From Saprospirales bacterium (GTDB taxonomy: Bacteria; Bacteroidota; Bacteroidia; Chitinophagales; JADIYW01): a stretch of DNA of 64,000 nucleotides. A program made the position numbers and the translations under genes. Below, piece by piece: positions 51,823 to 60,434 of the stretch (its first letter is position 1; every line of letters begins with the position of its first letter). The stretch covers positions 62,001 to 126,000 of the forward strand of contig JADJSS010000007.1 of assembly GCA_016711605.1 (NCBI GenBank), written 5' to 3'. The notes under the pieces were generated by a model. That model was not told the DNA's origin, searched no databases, and was given only the letters and a program-made list of their open reading frames with translations.

Positions 51823-52806
51823 TTATTTTATTAATTGTTGTAATTCTTTTGTGGTTACTGTAAGTAAACCGCAAGGTGCTAATCTTTTAGTAAGCTCTCT
51901 CCAATTTTGATCTTTTGCATAAATTTTTTGTAACAAAACTGCAGCTTCGCTAACTCTTTTATTATTTGCTAATGTTATAGCTGTCCAATATTGCATTTCT
52001 AAGTTAGATGGAAGCAATTTCATTGCTGATTTATAAGCTTCCATAGCAGCTTTCATGTCGTTTTTTTCAGCAAACAAATCACCTTGATTCATGAATTCAT
52101 ACGCTCTGAATGTTTTTAATAATCGTTCCAGTTCTTTAATCGGTTCTTTATGGTCATCCACACGCAAATCTATTAAACGGTCTTCCCATGAATTGCCATT
52201 GCTACGCGGACGAACTACTATTAATGATGCAGATTGTTTGCCACGAATATCACCACCAGCTTTTTGCGCAGCTTTCATTACTTCTATTATTCTTTCAGCC
52301 AAAGGTTTTCCAGCATTTTCCAGCCAAGACTTTTCCATTGCAGGTACAACTTTATCAGTCAGCATCATATTTGCTTGCACAGAAAAATTTTGTCCGTTTT
52401 TATGATCTGCAAATTGAATACATTTTTGTCCGGTATGTGTTGCTACATTTCCAAATGTATCAATAATTGCAACTTGACGAACCTCTTTTCCAGCATCATC
52501 TGCTAATAAAATATTCAATGCTTCCTGAGGCGTTTTTCCTTGTTTTAATAATTCTAAACCACGGACACCAAATGAAACATTTACAAAAGATTGTGTAGCT
52601 ACAGCACCAACACCAGCTTGTGCCCATGAAACAACAGTACCAACGCTAAACCAATGCGATTGTACACCAACTGCAATTTCGCCAGTTTTTTCATCGCGTG
52701 CAACAATTGAAAATGTGTGTGCAAATGGTTCTTTACTGAATAACTGTCTAGACATGATATTGTTAATTAGACAAAACGATATAAAAATAAATAACAGACG
52801 TTTCAT
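51823..52806 (-). CDS. DUF1028 family Ntn-hydrolase-like protein, exported
   Basis: A 327-residue protein with a signal peptide-like start (RLLFIFISFCLINNIMS), a DUF1028 domain (THTFSIVARDEKTGEIAVGVQS is close to its start, then VGTVVSWAQAGVGAVATQSFVN) and a C-terminal TPR-like region (LFAEKNDMKAAMEAYKSAMK). DUF1028 belongs to the Ntn-hydrolase fold; known substrates are lacking. Its stop is 2 bp before the DUF1003 start, so the two genes are probably co-transcribed. Confidence 0.85.
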   Translation of the reverse strand: MKRLLFIFISFCLINNIMSRQLFSKEPFAHTFSIVARDEKTGEIAVGVQSHWFSVGTVVSWAQAGVGAVATQSFVNVSFGVRGLELLKQGKTPQEALNILLADDAGKEVRQVAIIDTFGNVATHTGQKCIQFADHKNGQNFSVQANMMLTDKVVPAMEKSWLENAGKPLAERIIEVMKAAQKAGGDIRGKQSASLIVVRPRSNGNSWEDRLIDLRVDDHKEPIKELERLLKTFRAYEFMNQGDLFAEKNDMKAAMEAYKSAMKLLPSNLEMQYWTAITLANNKRVSEAAVLLQKIYAKDQNWRELTKRLAPCGLLTVTTKELQQLIK

Positions 52807-52841
52807 AAAATCAGATTTTTATTAAAGATAGGCAGATTCTG

Positions 52842-53345
52842 TTATATCTTTCCTCTTAAACCCAACTCTATCAATTCCATATTTTGTGGTTTTCCTTTTT
52901 CGATTTCGAAACGTAATATTGTTTTCATTTTATGAAAACCATGAATGCCTGCAGCGCCTGGATTAATATGCAGTAATTTAAATTTCTCATCGCGCATAAT
53001 TTTTAAAATATGTGAGTGACCGCACACTAAAATATCTGGTTTTTCTTGTTTAATTATTTCGCGTACACGTTGATTATATACACCAACGGCACCAGCAATA
53101 TGTGTAATAAAAATTTTGCAATGTTCAATTTCAAAGATTAAATCTTCTGGAAATTCTGCTCGTAATTCGTGTCCGTCAATATTGCCATAAACTGTACGCA
53201 ATGGTTTAAATTTCTTTAATTTATTGGTGATTTCGTTTGTGCCAATATCACCAGCATGCCAAATTTCATCAACGTTTTTAAAGTAGTCGAAAACTTGTTC
53301 GTCTAAGTAATTGTGCGTGTCAGAAAGGATGCCGATTTTTGTCAT
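52842..53345 (-). CDS. YfcE/MJ0936-type phosphodiesterase
   Basis: A 167-residue calcineurin-like metallophosphoesterase. Metal-ligand motifs are in order: SDTHNYLDEQV, WHAGDIGTNE, YGNIDGHE, THIAGAVG and CGHSHILKI. Cytoplasmic; related enzymes hydrolyse phosphodiesters in vitro with Mn or Ni. The physiological substrate is not known. Its start abuts the MFS gene's stop (3345/3346), so the two share a transcript. Confidence 0.9.
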   Translation of the reverse strand: MTKIGILSDTHNYLDEQVFDYFKNVDEIWHAGDIGTNEITNKLKKFKPLRTVYGNIDGHELRAEFPEDLIFEIEHCKIFITHIAGAVGVYNQRVREIIKQEKPDILVCGHSHILKIMRDEKFKLLHINPGAAGIHGFHKMKTILRFEIEKGKPQNMELIELGLRGKI

Positions 53346-54539
53346 TTAATTCTTAACTAATTTAGCATAAAAGAAAATGGAAATACTGCACAAAATAACG
53401 ACTAGCCACCACAACGTTGTAAAGCCAAAATGTTGTGCAACGCTGGAACCTAGAAAAGTTCCTGTACTTTGTGCAATTGCCCAAGTCATTGTCCAAATTC
53501 CAGCATATTGACCGCGATTATTTTCGTCGCTTCTTTTCATCCAGAAAGCTACCATTACTGGAAATGCAAACATTTCACTCAAGGTAATAAACGTAATGCA
53601 TAAAAATGAAATCCAAAAATTAACAGGAAAAATAATTAAAATAAGATAGGCAATTACATGAAATGAAACACCGAGCAATAATGCATTGCGTTTGGTCCAT
53701 TTTCTTTCTAAATAATATACTAAAGACATTTCAACCAGTACAATTAAAATGCCATTCCACATCATCAAAAATCCGATAGTTCTTTCTGTGAAATGAATTT
53801 CGTTTTTGAAAAATGCAGTCATGTTGCTCATCATTTGGAAAAAACTAATAATATATAATAAGGAAACTGATGCGAACAACAAAAACGTGTAATCTTTGTA
53901 TGCAGAAACTTTAACGAGTACTTCTTTTATTTTTTCTTTAGATGCTGTTATTATTTTTGGTGGTAATAAAAAGTAAATTAATATGGCAGCACAAATATTA
54001 GTAATTCCATCAACCCAAAATAAATACTGATACGAATAACTTGCCAATAAACCACCTAAACCACCACCAACGGCCCAACCTAAATTGAATGCTAAACGCA
54101 TTAACGAAAACGAACGCATGCGATTATTGTCATCGCAATAAGATGCCATCGCAGCTGAATTTGCAGGTCGAAATGCTTCGTTGATTAATCCTAAAATAAA
54201 TGTGCAAACACAAATCGATACGTATGTTTTTAGTTGGCCTAAGATGATAAAAATAAAACCACCTAACACTAACGTTATTAGTTGTACTTTATAAAATCCA
54301 ACAGTGTCTGTGAGTTTACCACCTAATAAGCTGCCGAAAATTGCACCGATTCCAAATAAAGCAATAACAATACCAGCTTGCGATAAAGTGCAACCGATTT
54401 GTGTAGTTAGATAAATCATTAAGAAAGCGCCAACCATAGTGCCACATCTGTTTACTAAGTTTACAAATGCGAGCAACCAGATTTCTTTAGATAAACCTTT
54501 AAATGTATTGACATAATATTTTGCAGCTTTTGTAATCAT
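53346..54539 (-). CDS. Major facilitator superfamily transporter
   Basis: A 397-residue protein with twelve membrane helices. The MFS loop 2-3 motif is GSLLGGKLTDTVGFYKVQL (G-x3-D-x2-G-like) and the first helix region reads FVNLVNRCGTMVGAFLMIYL. The transported compound cannot be inferred; similar drug or metabolite exporters are common. It follows miaA on the minus strand after 43 bp and precedes the phosphodiesterase gene directly. Confidence 0.85.
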   Translation of the reverse strand: MITKAAKYYVNTFKGLSKEIWLLAFVNLVNRCGTMVGAFLMIYLTTQIGCTLSQAGIVIALFGIGAIFGSLLGGKLTDTVGFYKVQLITLVLGGFIFIILGQLKTYVSICVCTFILGLINEAFRPANSAAMASYCDDNNRMRSFSLMRLAFNLGWAVGGGLGGLLASYSYQYLFWVDGITNICAAILIYFLLPPKIITASKEKIKEVLVKVSAYKDYTFLLFASVSLLYIISFFQMMSNMTAFFKNEIHFTERTIGFLMMWNGILIVLVEMSLVYYLERKWTKRNALLLGVSFHVIAYLILIIFPVNFWISFLCITFITLSEMFAFPVMVAFWMKRSDENNRGQYAGIWTMTWAIAQSTGTFLGSSVAQHFGFTTLWWLVVILCSISIFFYAKLVKN

Positions 54540-54582
54540 TCTACCTCAAAAGTAGAGATTCATCGTTTAATAAACGATATGT

Positions 54583-55494
54583 TTATTTTATTACTTCATC
54601 AACAAAGCTGATGATACTTTTTATTTCTTTTGGTTGAAACCAGTTGTAATCATTATGTTTATTGAAAAAAGTAAGCTGACGTTTTGCGTATTGTCGCGTA
54701 TGTAGTTTTATTAAATCGACAGCTTCATTTAATGTTGTTTTTCCATCAATGAAATCAAATAATTCTTTGTAGCCAACAGTTTGCAAGGCATTGTGATTTC
54801 TGTAATTTATAACAGATTTTGCTTCTTCTAAAAAACCTTGACGCATCATTTCATCAACGCGTGTATTGATGTTGTGATGCAATTGTTCTTTAGAAATATT
54901 TAATCCAATTTTTATTGGTGTGAAATTTCGTTGTACGTTATTTTTTCTTTTGAAAGAAGAAAATTTTTGCTGTGTGCCAATGCAAACTTCTAACGCACGA
55001 ATAATTCTTTGTGTGTTGTGAATATCAATTTCGTTATACGTTTCTTCGTCTAATTCTTTTAATTTTTGTTGTAGTGGTTCAATGCCAAAGTCTTTGAATT
55101 GTTGATTTAATGCTTCACGAATTTTTTCATCTATTGGTGGAATTTCATCAAAGCCATTTAAAATTGCATTGATATAAAAACCTGTACCACCACAAAGTAT
55201 AACAACATTTTTTGTTTTAAATAAATCCTCTAATAATGCAATTACTTCGCGTTCATATTCGCCAGCAGAAAAATACTGGTCTATGCTTTTATTGGCAATA
55301 AAATGATGTTTCACTTCTGCTAATTCTTCAACACTTGGTCGCGCAACACCAATGTTTAATTCCATAAAAATTTGTCGAGAATCAGCAGAAATAATTTCTG
55401 TATTGAAATGCTTTGCAACTTGAATAGCAGTTGATGTTTTGCCAACAGCGGTTGGTCCAGCAATGATGATAAGATATTTAGGATTTTCAATCAT
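54583..55494 (-). CDS. miaA: tRNA dimethylallyltransferase
   Basis: The 303-residue enzyme adds a dimethylallyl group to A37 of tRNAs reading UNN codons. Walker A is GPTAVGKTSTAIQVAKHF, followed by IISADSRQIF and the dimethylallyl-binding segment GGTGFYINAIL. LHTRQYAKRQLTFF near the C-terminus is typical. Length is normal. The toxin-antitoxin pair upstream ends at 55495, directly before the miaA start, so miaA may partly depend on that module's promoter. Confidence 0.95.
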   Translation of the reverse strand: MIENPKYLIIIAGPTAVGKTSTAIQVAKHFNTEIISADSRQIFMELNIGVARPSVEELAEVKHHFIANKSIDQYFSAGEYEREVIALLEDLFKTKNVVILCGGTGFYINAILNGFDEIPPIDEKIREALNQQFKDFGIEPLQQKLKELDEETYNEIDIHNTQRIIRALEVCIGTQQKFSSFKRKNNVQRNFTPIKIGLNISKEQLHHNINTRVDEMMRQGFLEEAKSVINYRNHNALQTVGYKELFDFIDGKTTLNEAVDLIKLHTRQYAKRQLTFFNKHNDYNWFQPKEIKSIISFVDEVIK

Positions 55495-55783
55495 TTAATA
55501 TAACAACGATCCATAAATGATGTATTGTATCATAAAGGTATCATTTTCAATTTTAAAAATTATGACCCAATCATTTATACTAATACATGAGTAACCATTA
55601 ACAGCAAAATCTTTAATTCTACAAAGTGGATATTTTTTTTGCAAATGTATATCGAAGTAGTTTTTTCTTAAATCGATTATACCATTTTTCGCCAGCACCT
55701 ATTGTATTTATACTGTCAATATAATTAATTACAGATGTTAATGTTGCTTGTGCTGTATCACTTAATTTTATTGGCAAGTACAT
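55495..55783 (-). pseudogene. RelE/ParE-like toxin, frameshifted
   Basis: The minus strand from ATG 55783 reads MYLPIKLSDTAQATLTSVIN, then YIDSINTIGAGEKWYNRF, and loses frame at AAAAAA near 55665-55670. One A less leads into KNYFDIHLQKKYPLC, DFAVNGYSCISINDWVII and a final IYGSLLY, ending at 55495. The restored protein is about 95 residues, of ParE-like outline, ending in YIIYGSLLY just as the module at 14122 ends with IIWGGSLV. The toxin is probably broken only in this sequence. Confidence 0.65.
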
Positions 55784-55955
55784 TAGAGTTCTTTGTCTTT
55801 ATAAATAATTTTTTTTCAAATTTTTCTAATGAAACAAAATTATCATTTTTTGTACTTTCAATTAATTGCTTTACTTCTTCAGAAGTAGCTTTTCTGCCAA
55901 TGCCAAAAGCTAAATCACGAGCTGTTAATTGTTTGATTTCTTTTACTGAAGCCAT
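55758..55955 (-). CDS. Antitoxin partner of the 55495 toxin
   Basis: A 65-residue charged helical protein (MASVKEIKQLTARDLAFGIG, then RKATSEEVKQLIESTKNDNF and a Lys-rich end). The toxin's start codon lies 26 nt inside its 3' end. The N-terminal part may be a DNA-binding helical domain; this rests on the position only. It stands between the CCA-adding enzyme gene and miaA. Confidence 0.6.
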   Translation of the reverse strand: MASVKEIKQLTARDLAFGIGRKATSEEVKQLIESTKNDNFVSLEKFEKKLFIKTKNSNVLANKIK

Positions 55956-56011
55956 CTTTTAATTTCTACTGAATTAAAGATAAATAATTTTTTAGAAACA
56001 AAAGTTCATTT

Positions 56012-57433
56012 TTAATCAGTATTTATCAATAATCCTAATTCTATTCCTTTTTGCAACATCAACGTAAATGCAGCGTCATAATCATTTGTAATTACACCAT
56101 CTAAAATCGCATCTTTTATCGCATCTTTAATTGTACCAACTTCGCGCGATGGTTTGATGTTGAACACTTGCATAATAATTTCGCCAGTAATTGGTGGTTG
56201 CCAATTTCGAATATGATCGCGCGCTTCTACTTCTTTTATTTTTTGTTGCACCAACACTAAATTGGCTTTGTAACGCTTTACTTTTGTTTCATTTTTTGAA
56301 GTGATATCTGCTTCGCACAGCAACAATAAGCTTTCCAAATCGTCGCCAGCATCAAATAAGATTCTGCGAATAGCTGAATCAGTAATATTTTCTTTTGTTA
56401 ACGAAATTGGACGCAAATGCAACGCAACCATCTTTTGCACAAACTTCATTTTTTCATCTAATGGCAATTTAAATCGTGCGAAAATTTTCGGTGTCCAACG
56501 CGCGCCAACAACTTCATGTCCATGAAAAGTCCAGCCGTGACCTTCTTCAAAACGTTGCGTTGCAGGTTTTGCTATATCATGTAAAATCGCAGACCAGCGC
56601 AACCACAAATCATTGGTGTTTTGTGATAAATTATCTAATACTTGCAACGTGTGATAAAAATTATCTTTATGTCCTAAATTATCTTTAATAGAAACACCTT
56701 GCAGTTTTACCATTTCTGGAAAAAACTGATGCAATAATTTCGTATCAAACAAAATTTTAAACCCAACTGATGGTGTTTTTGATAAAATGATTTTATTCAA
56801 TTCATCAGTTATTCTTTCTTGCGAAATAATTTTTAATCGGTCTGCTAATGGTTCAATATGTTGATACGTATTTTCTTCAATTTTAAAATTTAATTGCGCA
56901 GCAAAACGTACAGCACGCATCATGCGTAACGGATCATCATCGAATGTGATTTTTGGATCTAATGGTGTGCGAATGATGCCATTTTTCAAGTCTTCCAAAC
57001 CATTAAACGAATCAATAATCTTTCCAAAATTTTCTTTTGACAAATGAATTGCTAATGCATTAATTGTAAAATCTCTGCGGTTTTGATCGTCTTCTAAAGT
57101 GCCATCTTCTACAATTGGTTTGCGTGAATCGCGTTGATACGATTCTTTGCGTGCGCCAACAAATTCAAGTTCTATATCAGGCAGTTTTATTTGTGCAGTT
57201 CCGAAATTTTTGAAATAAGAAACATGCGGTTTTGGCTGAATTTTTTCTGCAATTTTTTTCGCTAATTCAATACCTGATCCAACACAAACGATATCAATAT
57301 CTTTACAATCTCGATTTAATAGTTTATCACGTACGAAACCACCAACTGCGTATGCTTCCATGTTTAGTTCATCGGCAGCGTTTGCTACGAGTTGAAGTAA
57401 TTCGGTTTCTCTATCTGTAAAATTCAAAGTCAT
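56012..57433 (-). CDS. CCA tRNA nucleotidyltransferase with HD domain
   Basis: A 473-residue nucleotidyltransferase (class II, Pol beta-like) that adds or repairs the CCA end of tRNAs. GGFVRDKLL and DIDIVCVGS hold the catalytic Asp pair; DPLRMMRAVRFAAQLNF is the next conserved helix. The C-terminal half carries an HD phosphohydrolase motif (ILHDIAKPATQR). Bacterial tRNAs in this window lack an encoded CCA (see tRNA-Lys), so the enzyme would be essential. A TATCTTTG box precedes it. Confidence 0.9.
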   Translation of the reverse strand: MTLNFTDRETELLQLVANAADELNMEAYAVGGFVRDKLLNRDCKDIDIVCVGSGIELAKKIAEKIQPKPHVSYFKNFGTAQIKLPDIELEFVGARKESYQRDSRKPIVEDGTLEDDQNRRDFTINALAIHLSKENFGKIIDSFNGLEDLKNGIIRTPLDPKITFDDDPLRMMRAVRFAAQLNFKIEENTYQHIEPLADRLKIISQERITDELNKIILSKTPSVGFKILFDTKLLHQFFPEMVKLQGVSIKDNLGHKDNFYHTLQVLDNLSQNTNDLWLRWSAILHDIAKPATQRFEEGHGWTFHGHEVVGARWTPKIFARFKLPLDEKMKFVQKMVALHLRPISLTKENITDSAIRRILFDAGDDLESLLLLCEADITSKNETKVKRYKANLVLVQQKIKEVEARDHIRNWQPPITGEIIMQVFNIKPSREVGTIKDAIKDAILDGVITNDYDAAFTLMLQKGIELGLLINTD

Positions 57434-57441
57434 TTGAAAGC

Positions 57442-57449
57442 AAAGATAA
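57442..57449 (-). promoter_or_regulatory. Promoter -7 box (TATCTTTG) of the CCA-adding enzyme gene
   Basis: On the minus strand TATCTTTG lies eight bases before the ATG at 57431-57433, matching TAnnTTTG. Confidence 0.6.
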
Positions 57450-57471
57450 GATTAGTAATGAGTTTTTTTGT

Positions 57472-57557
57472 ATCACAAAGTTGCACGGAATTTTCACAGA
57501 GAAAAATAAAAAATCTCTGTGCAGCTTTATGTAAAAATTCTGTGTTCTCTGTGATAT
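57472..57557. repeat. TATCACA palindromic element, copy 3
   Basis: About 86 bp bounded by TATCACA and TGTGATA, with an internal hairpin CACAGAG/CTCTGTG. It is the third member of the family seen at 47282 and 47556. Confidence 0.7.
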
Positions 57558-57572
57558 TATTAGTTGAAAAAA

Positions 57573-58142
57573 TTATCGCAAATATTCGATTGAATTATCA
57601 GCGTTTATTCTTATAAGTTTGGATGGTTGTTTGTAAGTTGATGTGTCGTGTCTTCTTTCTACAATAAAATCTACTTTTTCTTTTATTTCAGATGAGATTT
57701 GCCCAAATTCCGACGGTGTTTTTTCACCGGAAATATTCGCTGAAGTAGATATGATTGGTTTTCCGAATTCACGAATTAATTGCTGACAAAATTTATGTTT
57801 TACCAAACGAATCGCAACCGTATTGTCTTCGTTGATTGCATTTTTTGCGATGCCTAACGGATTTGGATAAATAATAGTAGTTGGAACTTTTAAAGAAAAA
57901 ATCAGCGACTCAATTTCATTGGTTACATTTACATGTTTTTCCAACGTTTCTATTGAATCAACCAAAACAATCAAACTTTTTTCTTTTGGTCTTTGTTTAA
58001 TTTCGAAGATTTTATCTACAGCATCTGCGTTGCTCGCATCGCAACCAAGGCCCCAAATTGTATCTGTAGGATAAAGCAAAACATTGCCTTCAATCAAATG
58101 ATTGATGCAACGAATTAAATGGCTGTCTAATTTTGTTTTCAT
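57573..58142 (-). CDS. Threonylcarbamoyl-AMP synthase (TsaC/YrdC type)
   Basis: A 189-residue Sua5/YciO/YrdC protein that makes threonylcarbamoyl-AMP for the t6A37 modification of tRNAs. Motifs: LLYPTDTIWGLGCDASN and the KxR-type segment EIKQRPKEKSLIVLV, then STSANISGEKTP. It is the short TsaC-like form, without the Sua5 domain. The gene lies 55 bp after the end of the damaged glycosyltransferase gene. Confidence 0.9.
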   Translation of the reverse strand: MKTKLDSHLIRCINHLIEGNVLLYPTDTIWGLGCDASNADAVDKIFEIKQRPKEKSLIVLVDSIETLEKHVNVTNEIESLIFSLKVPTTIIYPNPLGIAKNAINEDNTVAIRLVKHKFCQQLIREFGKPIISTSANISGEKTPSEFGQISSEIKEKVDFIVERRHDTSTYKQPSKLIRINADNSIEYLR

Positions 58143-58197
58143 AAGAAATATAAAACAATGTTTTAGACTTCTTTAAATCTTCTTGGATAATCACATT

Positions 58198-59402
58198 TCA
58201 CTTCATCATTTCTTTATTGTATTGTTCAATGGGTTGGGCTTTCTTGTTTTAAAAGAGAAGAGGAGGGGGGGGTTTTTTCCCCCCAAGGGGGGGGGGGGTG
58301 GGGGGCAATAAAGGAGAAGGGTTTTTTTTCGTCATTTTTCAGGATTGAATTTTTGAACTTGGTGAATTGATTTTTGTTTTATTTCAGCTGCTAATTCTAA
58401 ATTATAATAAATAAAATTAATAGCTGCTGAAATTTCTTCTACATTCATCGGATCAACAAAGATACAAGCATCGCCACCAACTTCAGGCATTGATGAAATA
58501 TTGCTGGTGATGACTGGTTTTCCGCAACGCAACGCTTCTAAAATCGGCAAGCCAAATCCTTCGTACAAACTTGGATACACCAAACCTTGCGACATGTGAT
58601 ATATAATTGGCAATTCGTACCAAGGCAAATCTTTGAGAAAAAAAACGCGTCCTTCCAAACCATTTTCATAAATAAAATTTTCCGCGTGTTGGTATTCATC
58701 ACCACCATTTGAAACAGCAACTAAATGCTTATCAGAATTTTCGGATAGCGTCATTGCTTTTAAAATATTGATGAAATTTTTTCGCTTATTTAATGCGCCA
58801 ACGAACAACACAAAATCGCGTGGCAAGCCATATCTTGCAAAATATTCATCTTTCAAAACGTAATTGCACTCATACTCATATTCTTTATTCCAGGTTGGAT
58901 ATACGACATGAATTTTTTCTTCAGGAACTTTAAATAATTCCATCAAATCATGCTTGGTTTGTTCGCTTACGGCAACAATAGCATCCGCAATATGACATGC
59001 TTTTTTTGTTTTATAAGCATACATTTGGCGATCTATAAATGGAAATGTTTTTGGTAATTTCTGAAAAATCACATCGTGAATCGTTACTACTTTTTTCATC
59101 GGTTGAGGCAAATCAGGCACTTCGGCACTTAAACCATGATAGATATTAATTCCATGTTTGAAAATATCTTCTTCAACACCTTTAAAACGCCAAAGATCAG
59201 CACTGAACGCATCAGAAATTATCGTTCGGTCAACATATTCTTTGTATTTGTAAGGACTGTCTTCAAAGTATTTTTGATGTACAAAAATTTTGTAATCTTC
59301 TTTTGGATAAAATTGCAACAAACGGTTCAACAGCGTTCGAGAATAATTTCCCAAACCTGTTTTGTTGTCGTATAATCTTTTTCCGTCAAAACCGATAGTC
59401 AT
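58198..59402 (-). pseudogene. GT4-type glycosyltransferase, C-terminus broken by low-complexity tract
   Basis: A GT-B glycosyltransferase from Met 59402 (MTIGFDGKRLYDNKTGLGNY). Family motifs: VTIHDVIFQKLP, VVYPTWNKEY, GALNKRKNFINILKA and VYPSLYEGFGLPILEAL with the donor-binding Glu. Reading stays sound to KFNPEK near 58340, where a G-rich tract destroys the sequence. Beyond it the minus strand reads KKAQPIEQYNKEMMK and a stop at 58198-58200, which is the likely true C-terminus. Up to some 25 residues are missing or garbled. Confidence 0.8.
58247..58330. other. G-rich low-complexity tract, probable sequence artefact
   Basis: Runs of up to twelve G with C and T runs interrupt the glycosyltransferase 3' end. 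In this AT-rich window the only comparable tract is at 39950-40106. Nothing coding is recognisable inside. Confidence 0.7.
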
Positions 59403-59405
59403 TTT

Positions 59406-59478
59406 AGTCAATAGTTTTTGGTCAATAGTCAATTGTTCTTGGCTGATTTTAATATCCTAATGACCAATGACTATTGAC
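59406..59478. repeat. GTCAATAGT inverted repeat
   Basis: GTCAATAGTTTTTGGTCA (59407-59424) is nearly the inverse of TGACCAATGACTATTGAC (59461-59478), giving a hairpin with a long loop. Same family as 12376-12420 and 13927-13960. It separates dapD and the glycosyltransferase gene. Confidence 0.6.
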
Positions 59479-59490
59479 GAATGATAATTA

Positions 59491-60306
59491 TTAAACTGAT
59501 AAGTCGTATTCTCTTAATGCGTCATTTAATGAAGTTTTGGTGTCGGTGCTTGCTTTGCGTTGTCCGATAATTAATGCGCATGGTACTTGGTAAATTCCTG
59601 CTGGAAATTCTTTTGGAATTGTGCCAGGAATTACGACGCTTCTTGCTGGCACCACACCACGATATTCTTTTGGTTCAGAACCAGAAACATCAATAATTTT
59701 GGTTGACATAGTCAATACTACGTTTGCACCAAGTACAGCTTCTTGTTCAACACGTACACCTTCGACAACAATACATCTTGAACCAATAAAACAATCGTCT
59801 TCAATAATTACCGGTGCTGCTTGTACTGGTTCAAGAACACCGCCAATTCCAACACCACCACTTAAATGTACATTTTTGCCAATTTGTGCGCAGCTGCCAA
59901 CGGTCGCCCAAGTGTCTACCATAGTACCACTATCAACATAAGCACCAATATTTACATACGATGGCATCATTATCACACCTTTTGCCAAAAATGCACCTCG
60001 GCGAGCAATTGCATGTGGTACCACACGAACTCCAAGTTCAGCATAATTTCTTTTCAATGGAATTTTATCGTGGAATTCAAAAGGACCGACTTCAATGGTT
60101 TCCATTTTTTGTGTTGGAAAATAAAGAATCACTGCTTTCTTAATCCAATCGTTTACTTGCCACTCGTCATTTATTTTTTCAGCAACACGCAATTTTCCTA
60201 AGTCTAATTGCGTTATTACTTCATTGATTGCTTCAAGAGTTGTTGTATTTTGTAATAAAGTTCTGTCGTTCCACGCATTCTCTATAATTTGTTTAATATC
60301 ATTCAT
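59491..60306 (-). CDS. dapD: Tetrahydrodipicolinate N-succinyltransferase
   Basis: A 271-residue left-handed beta-helix enzyme that transfers succinyl from succinyl-CoA to tetrahydrodipicolinate in lysine/diaminopimelate synthesis. Hexapeptide-repeat segments (VIMMPSYVNIGAYVDSGTMVD, VGSCAQIGKNVHLSGGVGIGG) and FIGSRCIVVEGVRVEQEAVLG are typical. Length is normal. A TATCTTTG promoter lies upstream at 60379. Confidence 0.95.
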   Translation of the reverse strand: MNDIKQIIENAWNDRTLLQNTTTLEAINEVITQLDLGKLRVAEKINDEWQVNDWIKKAVILYFPTQKMETIEVGPFEFHDKIPLKRNYAELGVRVVPHAIARRGAFLAKGVIMMPSYVNIGAYVDSGTMVDTWATVGSCAQIGKNVHLSGGVGIGGVLEPVQAAPVIIEDDCFIGSRCIVVEGVRVEQEAVLGANVVLTMSTKIIDVSGSEPKEYRGVVPARSVVIPGTIPKEFPAGIYQVPCALIIGQRKASTDTKTSLNDALREYDLSV

Positions 60307-60378
60307 ATATTGTAGTTCATTTTTTTATTTGTGATATGCTGTATCTAAATGCTATTTACTGATAAGGTGATTAGATTG

Positions 60379-60386
60379 CAAAGATA
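60379..60386 (-). promoter_or_regulatory. Promoter -7 box (TATCTTTG) of dapD
   Basis: On the minus strand TATCTTTG lies 70 bp upstream of the dapD start (60306). The following 70 bp form its leader; nothing else was noted there. Confidence 0.6.
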
Positions 60387-60434
60387 TTTCATAAAAATTC
60401 CGAAATTTGTTGTCAAAATTAAATATTTAAAGTT

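Noticed and set aside
39950..58330. G-rich tracts as G-quadruplex or diversity-generating elements
   Set aside because: They destroy conserved coding sequence, have no template repeat or reverse transcriptase nearby, and look like base-calling failure.
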